From UBA2029 sp037447125 (GTDB taxonomy: Bacteria; Chloroflexota; Anaerolineae; Aggregatilineales; Aggregatilineaceae), in NCBI GenBank assembly GCA_037447125.1, contig JBBIHG010000077.1:1-16837 (forward strand): a DNA stretch of 16,837 bases, written 5' to 3'. Position numbers and translations under genes: made by a program. Below the pieces are notes generated by a model. It searched no databases. It had not been told where the DNA came from and saw nothing but the letters and a program-made list of their open reading frames with translations. Of this stretch, positions 1-7,791 are shown one piece after another (position 1 is the stretch's first letter; every line of letters starts with the position of its first letter).

Positions 1-54
1 GGGGGCGGGCGATCCTCTGCAGCGGGCGCCCGCTCCGTCTGCGCGAACTAGAAG
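1..54. repeat. GC-rich hairpin repeat, copy 1
   Basis: The block begins with GGGGGCGGGCG (1-11), then a short spacer, then TGCAGCGGGCGCCCGC (18-33), and ends CGAACTAGAAG. A close copy lies at 1064-1112, so the SnoaL-like gene between them is flanked by direct repeats. Bases 5-11 can pair with 27-33 to form a stem. It lies just past the 3' end of the minus-strand gene ending at 91, so it could act as a terminator, but there is no T-run. It is cut by the window edge. Confidence 0.6.
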
Positions 55-90
55 CCGGTCGCTTCGTAGGTGATGCCGGGACAGGAAGGG

Positions 91-1014
91 TTATTCACCC
101 TCTTCTGCCTCCATCGAAGCCATGGTATCCCACACGCACCACTGCTCGGCGAGCTTGCCATCTTCATGGCGATCAAGACATGCCAGACTGATCGCGGGCC
201 ACGGGCTGTACATCCAGCTGTGAAATGCCACCAGGTCCCCTTCAGCAACTGTGTACCCCACTGCGACGCGGTGATCAGGGGTACCTGCCTTGATACCCGC
301 CCAGGCTTCCTCCCAAGCAGCCTTTCCCTCGACCGTCCAATCCAGCGACCAATGTGCTACGAAGTCCTGTGTGGCGATTTCGTCCATCCAGTCGATCTGA
401 TTCTCATTGATCGCCGCTATGGCATGGTAGGTCATCAGCTTGTTTTCCTGCGGTGTGGAGCTGGTCTCGCCTAGCGACACACCCCAGGGTTGCTCCGGCA
501 AGACCTCGCCTTCTGCAGGGACCACGCCCAATTGCTGCATACTGCTCAGCGTGCTCCACGTAAGCACGAACTCAGCGATCTTCCCGTTCTCGATGCGCAC
601 GAAGTCGATACCGTTCAGCCGCATCTGCTTTCCAGTTGGCGGGATGCCGAAGAACTCGTTCTCGAACGTGCCGCCCCAGTTGTATATGATTGCCACCAGG
701 TCGCCTTCAGCGAGGAGAGCGTCTATCTCAATACTGAAGTCCGGCATAGCGGCAAGATTCGGCGTGACAGTCTCAGCAAGATAGGTCTCGCGGTCTTCCA
801 CGGCCCCATCGGGGAAGCGGGCTACAAAGTCTTCAGCGAGGATCTCGTCAGCAACCTCCAGATCGCCGCCCCAGAGCTCCTCGATGAAGCGCACGACGAG
901 CGCCTTGTTGGCCTCGGTGGGCCCCTCCTGCGCGCCAGCCAACGGGACGATCGCCAGCGCCAACGTGACGATCAGCACGACGGACACGACGTAACTGGAA
1001 AGTCGGGCGTTCAT
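91..1014 (-). CDS. Secreted protein with two SnoaL-like (NTF2-fold) domains
   Basis: This is a predicted 307-residue exported protein. Residues 1-27 form a Sec signal peptide: Asn-Ala-Arg start, hydrophobic core SYVVSVVLIVTLALAIVPL, and an AGA/Q cleavage site. Residues 34-167 match the SnoaL-like/ester-cyclase pattern (NKALVVRFIEELW, FFGIPPTGKQ, GIDFVRIENGKIAEF, QQLGVVP). Residues 189-303 look like a second, more diverged copy (NKLMTYHAIAAIN, VAEGDLVAFH, DGKLAEQWCVWD). The start at 1014 is chosen because AGGAGG lies 7 bp upstream and a signal peptide follows directly; the frame stays open back to 1242 but that extension is not protein-like. SnoaL-fold proteins range from cyclases and isomerases to ligand binders without enzyme activity, so substrate and reaction are unknown. 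It lies downstream of another secreted-protein gene on the same strand. Confidence 0.8.
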   Translation of the reverse strand: MNARLSSYVVSVVLIVTLALAIVPLAGAQEGPTEANKALVVRFIEELWGGDLEVADEILAEDFVARFPDGAVEDRETYLAETVTPNLAAMPDFSIEIDALLAEGDLVAIIYNWGGTFENEFFGIPPTGKQMRLNGIDFVRIENGKIAEFVLTWSTLSSMQQLGVVPAEGEVLPEQPWGVSLGETSSTPQENKLMTYHAIAAINENQIDWMDEIATQDFVAHWSLDWTVEGKAAWEEAWAGIKAGTPDHRVAVGYTVAEGDLVAFHSWMYSPWPAISLACLDRHEDGKLAEQWCVWDTMASMEAEEGE

Positions 1015-1021
1015 GGTGTAT

Positions 1022-1027
1022 CCTCCT
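1022..1027 (-). promoter_or_regulatory. Ribosome binding site of the SnoaL-like gene
   Basis: A perfect AGGAGG on the minus strand ends 7 bp before the ATG at 1014. It decides that start over the upstream in-frame starts at 1242 and at 1035. Confidence 0.8.
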
Positions 1028-1063
1028 GAATGCATAGCTCGTTCGGTCGGACGGGGTATGCGC

Positions 1064-1112
1064 GGGGGCGGGCGTCCGTTGCAGCGGGCGCCCGCCCCCT
1101 CCCCGAACTGAA
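1064..1112. repeat. GC-rich hairpin repeat, copy 2
   Basis: GGGGGCGGGCG (1064-1074) and TGCAGCGGGCGCCCGC (1080-1095) repeat the block at 1-54, including the trailing CGAACTGAAG. In this copy the arms 1064-1074 and 1089-1099 are perfectly complementary over 11 bp with a 14-nt loop. It lies between the two minus-strand secreted-protein genes, upstream of the SnoaL-like gene. Confidence 0.65.
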
Positions 1113-1209
1113 GCTCTCTGGGTGTGTTCGCCTCACGGTCTACACGTGCCCCAGCCTGTCCTTCGCATTGCATTCTCTGTTTCTGGTCTGTCCGGCCTTC
1201 TCTGTAGGA

Positions 1210-1239
1210 GACGATAGCGGATTGCAGTCCGCTATCGTC
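1210..1239. repeat. Perfect 12-bp palindrome between the two secreted-protein genes
   Basis: GACGATAGCGGA (1210-1221) and TCCGCTATCGTC (1228-1239) are exact reverse complements separated by 6 nt. It is 73 bp past the stop of the gene at 1313-1777. It can form a hairpin and might end that transcript, but no T-run follows on either strand, so a mobile REP-like palindrome is equally possible. Confidence 0.6.
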
Positions 1240-1312
1240 CACGACTGGCTTGGCGGGGATATGCCTACGGCTTGTGCCTGGATCGCGCTCAGACTGCCCT
1301 GCAGACAGCCGG

Positions 1313-1777
1313 TCATTTCACGAAGTGGGGCTTGGCTGACCAGCTAAAGCTGTAACCTCCTGCCGTGAACCAGAACATCTTGCCGGAGGGTGAGTAGTTC
1401 AACGTGATCCCCGCACCGGAGAAGATCTCGACATCGGTCGTGGATGTCAGGGCTGGCGTGATGTCAGCCACTGGCACATACGCAACCTGTTGTCCTATGC
1501 CCAGGGAATTGACGGCCCAGAACTCAACCCCAACCACGACGTCTGTCCAGTAGAGCTTGTTGTTCTTGTCGGGCACCTGTTTGCGGTCAAAATCGTAATA
1601 GACGTAGACAGGCGCCGTCTTGTCATAGGTGTTCAGACGGCCATCGCAGAAGACCTCGATCTTGCCGACCTTCTTGTCGTAGGTCCAGCAGTGTTCTTCC
1701 TGCGCGAACCCCGCAGAAGCACCCAGCAGCAAGACAAAGACGCTGACCAGCAGTGCACAGATTGACTTCCGAAACAT
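1313..1777 (-). CDS. Small secreted protein of unknown function
   Basis: This is a predicted 154-residue exported protein that I do not recognise. Residues 1-25 are a clear Sec signal peptide: an Arg/Lys-containing start, the hydrophobic core ICALLVSVFVLLLGASAG and AGFA before the likely cleavage site. The mature part of about 129 residues is rich in aromatic and beta-strand-like stretches (YVYYDFDRKQ, GVEFWAVNSLG, KMFWFTAGGYSFSW). It has only two mature cysteines (C30 and C44), which could form one disulfide. The start is supported by AGGAGG 9 bp upstream (plus-strand 1787-1792). It is divergent from the large SARP–STAND–WD40 gene, so the shared 237-bp gap may hold control sites for both. 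No catalytic motif is visible. Confidence 0.7.
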   Translation of the reverse strand: MFRKSICALLVSVFVLLLGASAGFAQEEHCWTYDKKVGKIEVFCDGRLNTYDKTAPVYVYYDFDRKQVPDKNNKLYWTDVVVGVEFWAVNSLGIGQQVAYVPVADITPALTSTTDVEIFSGAGITLNYSPSGKMFWFTAGGYSFSWSAKPHFVK

Positions 1778-1841
1778 GGCTCTGATCCTCCTTAGCTCAC
1801 ATGGCGAGCCTGTAGGTATGGTGTCGGACGGTTTTTGATGC

Positions 1842-1847
1842 TATACT
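1842..1847 (+). promoter_or_regulatory. Possible -10 box in the divergent intergenic region
   Basis: TATACT in the gap between the divergent genes is close to the TATAAT consensus. No convincing -35 element lies 16-18 bp upstream (TGGTGT at best). If used, it would give a leader of about 160 nt for the gene starting at 2015. Weak call. Confidence 0.25.
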
Positions 1848-1971
1848 AGTAATACAGAGTTGACTACATCCTGCAGACTATCCCCTCCGCCAGGCGTCTT
1901 GCGCTGCTGAGCACAGACTTTGGCCTGTGCTCGCCGCGCGCATCTGGTAATAGAGTAGGTCATCAGAAGCA

Positions 1972-2011
1972 TCGAGATCGATCGGAGATCGTTCAGAGAT
2001 CGTTCAGGGCT
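1972..2011 (+). promoter_or_regulatory. SARP-like operator: direct repeats with 11-bp period
   Basis: The heptamers TCGAGAT (1972), CGGAGAT (1983), CAGAGAT (1994) and a weaker CAGGGCT (2005) are separated by 4-bp spacers CGAT, CGTT and CGTT. This gives an exact 11-bp period. SARP-family regulators are known to bind heptamers of the TCGAG type in direct repeats spaced this way. The adjoining gene encodes a protein with a SARP-type DNA-binding domain, so autoregulation is a natural inference. The site ends 3 bp before the start codon, which suits a repressive or divergent-gene role better than classical activation from the -35 region. Confidence 0.5.
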
Positions 2012-2014
2012 GGC

Positions 2015-5000
2015 ATGGACACTCGTGCGGACGATCTGCTCGAAATCCGTACCCTCGGCGGATTGACTTTCGAATGCTCTGGTCAGCCTATCGCCGGGAT
2101 CGTCTCGCGCAAGGTCAACGCGCTCCTCGTCTATCTCGCCTGCACAAAGCGCATGTATCCCCGTGAGGTCCTGGCTGAGATGCTCTGGGCGGAGCGCAGC
2201 CAGGGTCAGTCCCTTGCCAATCTGCGCACTGTACTTACCACCGTTCGTCAGAAGTTCGGACCCTATGTGCTGATCTCGCGGGATGAAGTCGGGATCAACC
2301 CAGCCAGCAACTACTGGCTGGATGTGGCCGCGATGGAAGAGCATCTGGCGGCGGCAGACTCCTGCCCGGCACTCACTGGCCGCCTGTCCCCTGAGGCACT
2401 GCAAGCGATGGAAGCCGCAGTCGAACTTCACCGCGGCGACTTTCTCGAGGGTTTCTACCTGGACAGCCCTGCCTTCGAGGCCTGGGCACTGCTGCAGCGT
2501 CAGCAATTGCGCTTCAAGGTGATGGAGGCCCTCGATCGCCTCATAGCCGAATACCTGGCGTGCGGCGCCTACACGGCTGGCGTCGCCCATAGCACGCGCT
2601 TGCTGCAGATGGACAACTTGCGCGAGAAGACGCACCTCCAGTTGATGCAACTTCTCGCCGCCTCTGGGCAGAGGGAGGCTGCTCTCAGCCAGTATGCACT
2701 CTGTCGCCGGCTACTGCGGGAGGAACTCGACATTGAGCCGGCACCGGAGACAGTAGCCTTCCAGGAGATGATCCTGGCCGGAACGCTCACTCCCGCGCCA
2801 TGCCAGCCGGCACGTAGCGCACCGAGGGGGCGAGCAGTAGCGCCCACCAACCCGTACAAAGGGCTGCGCGCCTTCCAGGAGGCTGATGCGGAGGATTTCT
2901 TCGGGCGCGAGGCGCTCGTCAGACGGCTGTTGGCGCGCATGGAAGGCGCTGATCCCCAGGCACGCTTCCTGGCCGTCGTTGGTCCGAGTGGCTGCGGGAA
3001 GTCCAGCGCGGTGCGAGCGGGGCTGCTCCCGGCGCTGCGCGATGGCGCGCTACCAGGCTCCGACCACTGGCTCACCGCGACGCTCATGCCCGGCCCACGC
3101 CCACTGGACGAGCTGGCCGTTGCTCTGCGTCGCGCGCTGTCGCTGGGCGAGGTGGACATCCTGGGCGAACTGGCCGGCGATCCGGGCGGCCTCCTGCGCG
3201 TCGTCAGGCAAAGCCTGCCCGAAGATAGCCGGGTCGAGTTGGTCCTGCTGATTGACCAGTTCGAAGAGCTGTACAGCCTGGTCCGTGAGGAAGGTGTCCG
3301 CCGCCACTTCTCGGACAGCTTGTTGGCGGCCCTGGCAGATCCGCACAGCCGCCTGCGCGTTGTGATCACCCTGCGCGCCGACTTCTACGACCGGCCCCTT
3401 CTCTACCCGGCTCTGGGCGATTGGGTGCGCCAGTGTACCGAAGTCGTCCTGCCCCTCTCGCCGAAGGAGTTGGAGCGCGCCATCGCTGGCCCTGCCGAGC
3501 GCGTGAGCGTGCAGGTGGAACCTGCCCTGATCGCCGCCATCGTGGCCGATGTCAACGCGCAGCCGGGCGCGCTGCCGCTGCTGCAGTACGCGCTCACCGA
3601 GTTGTTCGAATGCCGGGACAGCGACCGGCTCACGCTGGCAGCCTACCGGGCAAGCGGCGGCGTACAGGGCGCAGTCGCCACCCGAGCTGAAGGGCTGTAC
3701 GCGGTGCTGGACCCAGCCGAGCAGCAGGCAGTGCGGCAGGTCTTCTTGCGGCTGGTGCAGTTGGGCGAAGGGACCAAAGACACCCGCCGCCGCGTCCCCT
3801 GGGCAGAAGTTGTGGCCGTGGCAGGGGGCGAGACCAGTGCGCACGCGGTAACCGACCGTTTCGCCCGGCACCGATTGCTCACTCTCGACTATGATCCGGC
3901 CACAGGCGGACGCACGGTCGAGCTGGCCCACGAGGCGCTCATCCGAGAGTGGCATCGCCTTCATGTCTGGATCGACGAATGCCGGGCCGATCTGCGCCAG
4001 CAACGGCTGCTGAGCGCTGCCGCTGCCGATTGGCTGCAAGCTGGCGAGGATCGCAGCTACCTGCTGACCGGCTCGCGGCTGGCCCAGTTTGAAGACTGGG
4101 TGGCGACGACAACGGTGGTCCTGACGCCAGATGAGCGCCGGCACCTAGACGCCAGCATCGCCGAGCACCGCCGCCAGCGGACCCGCCGCAGACGTGCCCG
4201 CAGAGCGACCCTGGCCGCGGCCATGGCCATCGCGCTCGTCATGGCCGTCCTGTCGCTGTTAGCGCTCGATCGCGAGCGAGAAGCACGAGCAGCTCGTGCG
4301 CGGGCTGAACGGGAAGCAGCCGTGAGTCACAGCACCGTGCTTGGCCAGCAAGCCCAGGCCGCGCAGGCCGCCGGGTATACTGATCTGGCCCTTGCCCTGG
4401 CCCTGGAGGCAGCGGCGATTGAACAGCCCCCGTCCGACATCGTTGGCGTCCTGGCGGATATTGCATTTGGAGAGGGTACTCGCTATACGATCCAGGCCCA
4501 TGACTACAGTGTCAAAGATGTCGCCATGAGTCCAGACGAGCTATTTGGACTCTCTGGAAGCTGCCTCACGATGGACAACAGCGTGTGCGTGAAGGGCGCG
4601 TTGATTCTGTGGGACCTGAGCGTAGGAACAGAGGTTCGCCGCTTCGAGGGTCACCTGGGTTGGGTGAACAGTGTGGCCTTCAGTCCTGATGGTGAGGCTG
4701 TCCTGTCTGGCTCTGCCGACAAGACCGTGGTGCTGTGGGACGTGTCAACCGGCGAGATCATTCGGCGCTTTGAGGGACATACCGGTGCCGTGAACAGCGT
4801 GGCTTTCAGTCCTGATGGCCAGGCCGTCCTGTCTGGCTCTGCCGACAAGACCGTGGTGCTGTGGGACGTGTCAACCGGCGAAATCATTCGGCGTTTTGAG
4901 GGACATACCAGTGCCGTGAACGGCGTGGCTTTCGGCCCTGACGGTCAGGCCGTCCTGTCCGGCTCTGCCGATATGACCCTCATTCTGTGGGATGCCACCA

Positions 5001-6439
5001 CCGGGGCAGTCACCCGCCGGTTGGAAGGGCATACCGACGCGGTGAATAGCGTCGCTTTCAGCTCTGATGGCAGCCTGGTGTTCAGTGGCGATGAGGGCAG
5101 TTGGCTGCGCGTATATGACGCCAGGAGTGGTGAGGAGTATCGGGACAGACCGCATACCTATGGACAGGCGGTAACCGATGTCTCGATCAGCCGATCTGGG
5201 CGCGCTGTGATCAGTACGATTGGCTCGTGCCTGCTCTTTGATACAAGAGCTCTCACGGACCTGAGAAGATATGGCGGTGATTACCTGCGCAATATTTGGA
5301 CCGCTGCGATTGGCCCATCCGGACGGGTAGCGCTTGTTGGCACAACCGATGGCCTTCTAGGACTGCTCAACCTGGAAAGCCATGCGCAGATCCGGCGATT
5401 TGGGGTTGGCGTGCCTTATTTCGGACTCGCGATCAGCCCCGACGGGGACTATCTCCTCACGGGAAATGTGGCTCAGCAACATGGCGAAGCGACCTTGTGG
5501 GATCTGGCGACAGGGACAGAAGTACGCCGCCTCAAGATCGGCAACAGCACCTCCATATTCGATGTCGCGTTTAGCCCGGATGGAAGATACGCTTTCCTGG
5601 CCGTCAGCAATCTCATGGGCGATCCGGACGCACCAAGCCGCATCGTTCTGTGGGATATAGAAACGGGCGAGGAAGTCCCTCGCTTTGAAGATGAACTGGC
5701 TGGCTGGACGCTCAGCATAGCTGTCAGCCCGGATGGTCGTCAACTGCTCAGCAGTTCCGCCAGCATGGCACCGGACCGTGTCCAAGGAGGCCTGCTACTC
5801 TGGGATGTGGAGACAGGGCGGCTGATACGTCAGTTCACAACCGTGAACACCGGCAGTGTAGTATTCAGCGCAGATGGTAGCCGCGCTCTGTCTGGCACTT
5901 ACTGGGGTTCGGATGGTCATGTCAGCCTCTGGGATGTCACGACAGGCCAGGAGATTCGCCGTTTTGAGCGTGGACACTTTCCCGGCGACGCCGCATTCGG
6001 TGTCGCCTTTGGCCCTGGCGAAACCACCATCATTTCCGGGTCGTCTGACAGCATACTCGTCGTGTGGGACGTTGCGACAGGCAGAATCCTCCGCCGGTTC
6101 ATTGGACATGACGGTGCAGTGTGGAGTCGTATCCGCGTCAGCAAGGATGGACGCTATGTGCTCTCAGGCTCATACGGCGATGTCATCCTGTGGGACTTCG
6201 AGACAGGCGGCATTCTTCATCACTTCCGTGGTTACACGAACTGGGGCAACGTCGTATTCGGGCCTGAAGAGCGGACTGCTTTTGCCGCTTCAGGTAGCGC
6301 ATCAGATGGCGTCATTGAATGGAAGATCGCTGACCTGCCGCTGGACGAACTGATCGAGTGGACCTACGCCAACCGGTTTGTGCGCGAGCTGACATGCAGC
6401 GAACGGGAGCAGTACCGCGTCGAACCGCCGTGTCAGTAG
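2015..6439 (+). CDS. SARP/BTAD transcriptional regulator fused to nSTAND1 ATPase, membrane helix and 14 WD40 repeats
   Basis: This 1474-residue protein is a predicted multi-domain signal-responsive regulator. Residues 8-100 resemble the SARP/AfsR winged-helix DNA-binding domain (IRTLGGLTFE, SRKVNALLVYLA). Residues 105-255 are the BTAD TPR-like domain (GDFLEGF at 141-147). The nSTAND1 module starts at NPYKGLRAF (279), with Walker A GPSGCGKS (323-330), Walker B LVLLIDQFEEL (409-419), LRADFYD, and ELAHEALIREW (636). A basic stretch then precedes one hydrophobic helix (732-752) and a charged coiled segment. From about 829 to 1441 I count 14 WD40-like units, enough for two seven-bladed propellers. 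By family logic the propellers sense a ligand and the NTPase acts as a switch. The ligand and target genes are unknown. The ATG at 2015 has only a weak CAGGG as ribosome site. The reading frame is intact. Confidence 0.9.
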   Translation: MDTRADDLLEIRTLGGLTFECSGQPIAGIVSRKVNALLVYLACTKRMYPREVLAEMLWAERSQGQSLANLRTVLTTVRQKFGPYVLISRDEVGINPASNYWLDVAAMEEHLAAADSCPALTGRLSPEALQAMEAAVELHRGDFLEGFYLDSPAFEAWALLQRQQLRFKVMEALDRLIAEYLACGAYTAGVAHSTRLLQMDNLREKTHLQLMQLLAASGQREAALSQYALCRRLLREELDIEPAPETVAFQEMILAGTLTPAPCQPARSAPRGRAVAPTNPYKGLRAFQEADAEDFFGREALVRRLLARMEGADPQARFLAVVGPSGCGKSSAVRAGLLPALRDGALPGSDHWLTATLMPGPRPLDELAVALRRALSLGEVDILGELAGDPGGLLRVVRQSLPEDSRVELVLLIDQFEELYSLVREEGVRRHFSDSLLAALADPHSRLRVVITLRADFYDRPLLYPALGDWVRQCTEVVLPLSPKELERAIAGPAERVSVQVEPALIAAIVADVNAQPGALPLLQYALTELFECRDSDRLTLAAYRASGGVQGAVATRAEGLYAVLDPAEQQAVRQVFLRLVQLGEGTKDTRRRVPWAEVVAVAGGETSAHAVTDRFARHRLLTLDYDPATGGRTVELAHEALIREWHRLHVWIDECRADLRQQRLLSAAAADWLQAGEDRSYLLTGSRLAQFEDWVATTTVVLTPDERRHLDASIAEHRRQRTRRRRARRATLAAAMAIALVMAVLSLLALDREREARAARARAEREAAVSHSTVLGQQAQAAQAAGYTDLALALALEAAAIEQPPSDIVGVLADIAFGEGTRYTIQAHDYSVKDVAMSPDELFGLSGSCLTMDNSVCVKGALILWDLSVGTEVRRFEGHLGWVNSVAFSPDGEAVLSGSADKTVVLWDVSTGEIIRRFEGHTGAVNSVAFSPDGQAVLSGSADKTVVLWDVSTGEIIRRFEGHTSAVNGVAFGPDGQAVLSGSADMTLILWDATTGAVTRRLEGHTDAVNSVAFSSDGSLVFSGDEGSWLRVYDARSGEEYRDRPHTYGQAVTDVSISRSGRAVISTIGSCLLFDTRALTDLRRYGGDYLRNIWTAAIGPSGRVALVGTTDGLLGLLNLESHAQIRRFGVGVPYFGLAISPDGDYLLTGNVAQQHGEATLWDLATGTEVRRLKIGNSTSIFDVAFSPDGRYAFLAVSNLMGDPDAPSRIVLWDIETGEEVPRFEDELAGWTLSIAVSPDGRQLLSSSASMAPDRVQGGLLLWDVETGRLIRQFTTVNTGSVVFSADGSRALSGTYWGSDGHVSLWDVTTGQEIRRFERGHFPGDAAFGVAFGPGETTIISGSSDSILVVWDVATGRILRRFIGHDGAVWSRIRVSKDGRYVLSGSYGDVILWDFETGGILHHFRGYTNWGNVVFGPEERTAFAASGSASDGVIEWKIADLPLDELIEWTYANRFVRELTCSEREQYRVEPPCQ
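4674..4925 (+). repeat. Near-identical tandem WD40 units (126-bp period)
   Basis: Two successive WD40 blades inside the large gene are nearly identical at the DNA level with a period of 126 bp (42 codons). Bases 4700-4755 and 4826-4881 match over 56 consecutive positions, and only scattered silent or near-silent changes flank them. Other blades have diverged strongly, so this pair reflects a recent blade duplication or gene conversion. Confidence 0.8.
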
Positions 6440-6471
6440 GTCTGCCCTGCAACACGACCGCAACGCCGCTA

Positions 6472-6504
6472 CCGCCTGGCCAACTCCGGAGCCGGAACAG
6501 GCGG
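6472..6504. terminator. Possible hairpin between convergent genes
   Basis: CCGCCTG (6472-6478) pairs with CAGGCGG (6498-6504). A further CCGG/CCGG pair lies in the loop. It sits in the 88-bp gap between the ends of two converging genes, where a bidirectional terminator is expected. There is no T-run, so this is a weak call. Confidence 0.3.
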
Positions 6505-6527
6505 CGACGTGAGCGGCTGTACGCCCA

Positions 6528-7784
6528 TCACCGAGACGACGTAGAGAAAGCCGCGCTGCGCCCGGCCAGCCACCCTGTTGAGAAGGCCGCCTGCAGATTG
6601 TAGCCGCCGGTGTCGGCGGCCAGGTCGAGCACCTCGCCGGCGAAGTACAGCCCGGCCACCAGGCGCGACTGCATGGTTCGGGGGTCCACCTGGCGCAGGT
6701 CCACGCCGCCAGCGGTGACAATCGCCGCCGCCAGCGGCAGGTGCCCCGTCACTTCCAGGCCGAAGTCCTTGAGCCAGGCGCGCAGGCGCAGCCGCTGCTC
6801 GCGCGTCACCTGGTGGCACGGCGCGGCGGGGTCGAGGCCAGTCAGGTCGCAGCACACCGCGATCAACTTCTGGGGGAGCAGCCCCTCGAGCAGCGTGCCG
6901 ACCTGCCGCTTACCGTGCGCGTCCAGGTCGCGCAGCAGGCGGGCGTCGAGCTGGCCCTCGTCGAGCGCCGGCTTGAGGTCAATGGACAGGCGCACGCGCC
7001 GCCGCTCGCCCAGCGCGGCGACCGCCCGGCCACTGAGGGTGAGGATCACCGGGCCGGAGACGCCGAAGTGGGTGAAGAGCATCTCGCCGAATTCGCGCGC
7101 GACTCGCCTGCCATCCACCCACAGCGTCACCTCGACGTTGCGCAGGCTCAGCCCCATCAGGCGGGGCGCAACATCGCCCGCTGTGTTGAGGGGAACCAGA
7201 GCCGGGCGAATGGGCACAATGGCATGTCCCACGGCCTCGGCCAGCCGGTAGCCATCGCCGGTCGAGCCGGTGCCCGGATACGACGCGCCGCCCGTCGCCA
7301 CGATGACAGCGTGGGCGTTGTGCTCGCGACCATCGGCCAGGGCCACCCCACGCACCCGCCCGCCAGCCACGATCAGGCGCTCGACGCGCGCGCCCGTCCA
7401 CACGCGCACGCCGCAGCCCTGCGCCCAGCGCACCAGGCGGTCCGCGACCTGCTGGGCGTCGTTGCTGGCGGGAAAGACGCGCCCGCCGCGCTCGGTGACA
7501 GTGGCGATCCCCTGCTGGGCGAGGAAGTCAACCAGATCGGCGTTGAAGAACCGGTGGAAAGCGGAGCGCAGGAACGGCCCGTTGGGGCCGAAATGGGGCA
7601 GGAACTCGTCCAGGGGGCAACTGTTGGTCAGGTTGCAACGGCCCTTGCCGGTGATGCGCAGCTTGCGCCCCGGCTGGTCCATCTTCTCGATCAGCAGGAC
7701 CGCCGCGCCCATGGCCGCGGCCTGACCGGCGGCCATCAGGCCCGCCGGGCCGCCACCGATGACGATCACCTCGGGGGCAGACAC
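6528..7784 (-). CDS. HI0933/BaiN-family NAD(P)/FAD-dependent oxidoreductase
   Basis: This 418-residue flavoprotein has the N-terminal dinucleotide-binding Rossmann motif VIVIGGGPAGL (6-16). It has the family hallmark GRKLRITGKGRCNLTN (39-54) and the C-terminal FAD-contact segment GLYFAGEVLDLAADTGGYNLQAAFSTG. These place it in the HI0933/BaiN-like group, which includes a gut bacterial bile-acid reductase but is mostly of unknown substrate. Length matches the family's roughly 400 residues. The start codon is GTG, chosen because the Rossmann motif follows within a few residues, as is usual. It begins 7 bp after the stop of the TIR–WD40 gene, so the two are probably cotranscribed. A soluble redox role is likely; the reaction cannot be told from sequence. 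The family is widely distributed, so the link with TIR may be incidental. Confidence 0.88.
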   Translation of the reverse strand: MSAPEVIVIGGGPAGLMAAGQAAAMGAAVLLIEKMDQPGRKLRITGKGRCNLTNSCPLDEFLPHFGPNGPFLRSAFHRFFNADLVDFLAQQGIATVTERGGRVFPASNDAQQVADRLVRWAQGCGVRVWTGARVERLIVAGGRVRGVALADGREHNAHAVIVATGGASYPGTGSTGDGYRLAEAVGHAIVPIRPALVPLNTAGDVAPRLMGLSLRNVEVTLWVDGRRVAREFGEMLFTHFGVSGPVILTLSGRAVAALGERRRVRLSIDLKPALDEGQLDARLLRDLDAHGKRQVGTLLEGLLPQKLIAVCCDLTGLDPAAPCHQVTREQRLRLRAWLKDFGLEVTGHLPLAAAIVTAGGVDLRQVDPRTMQSRLVAGLYFAGEVLDLAADTGGYNLQAAFSTGWLAGRSAAFSTSSR

Positions 7785-7791
7785 CAGCCGC

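Noticed and set aside
1015..1242. N-terminal extension of the SnoaL-like gene to 1242
   Set aside because: It would bury the signal peptide, it runs through a perfect palindrome and a GC-rich hairpin repeat, and it ignores a perfect AGGAGG before the start at 1014.
3050..4144. Open frame of 364 codons on the minus strand opposite the STAND region
   Set aside because: It lies inside the nSTAND1 coding region, which has clear Walker motifs on the plus strand; the antisense product is not protein-like.
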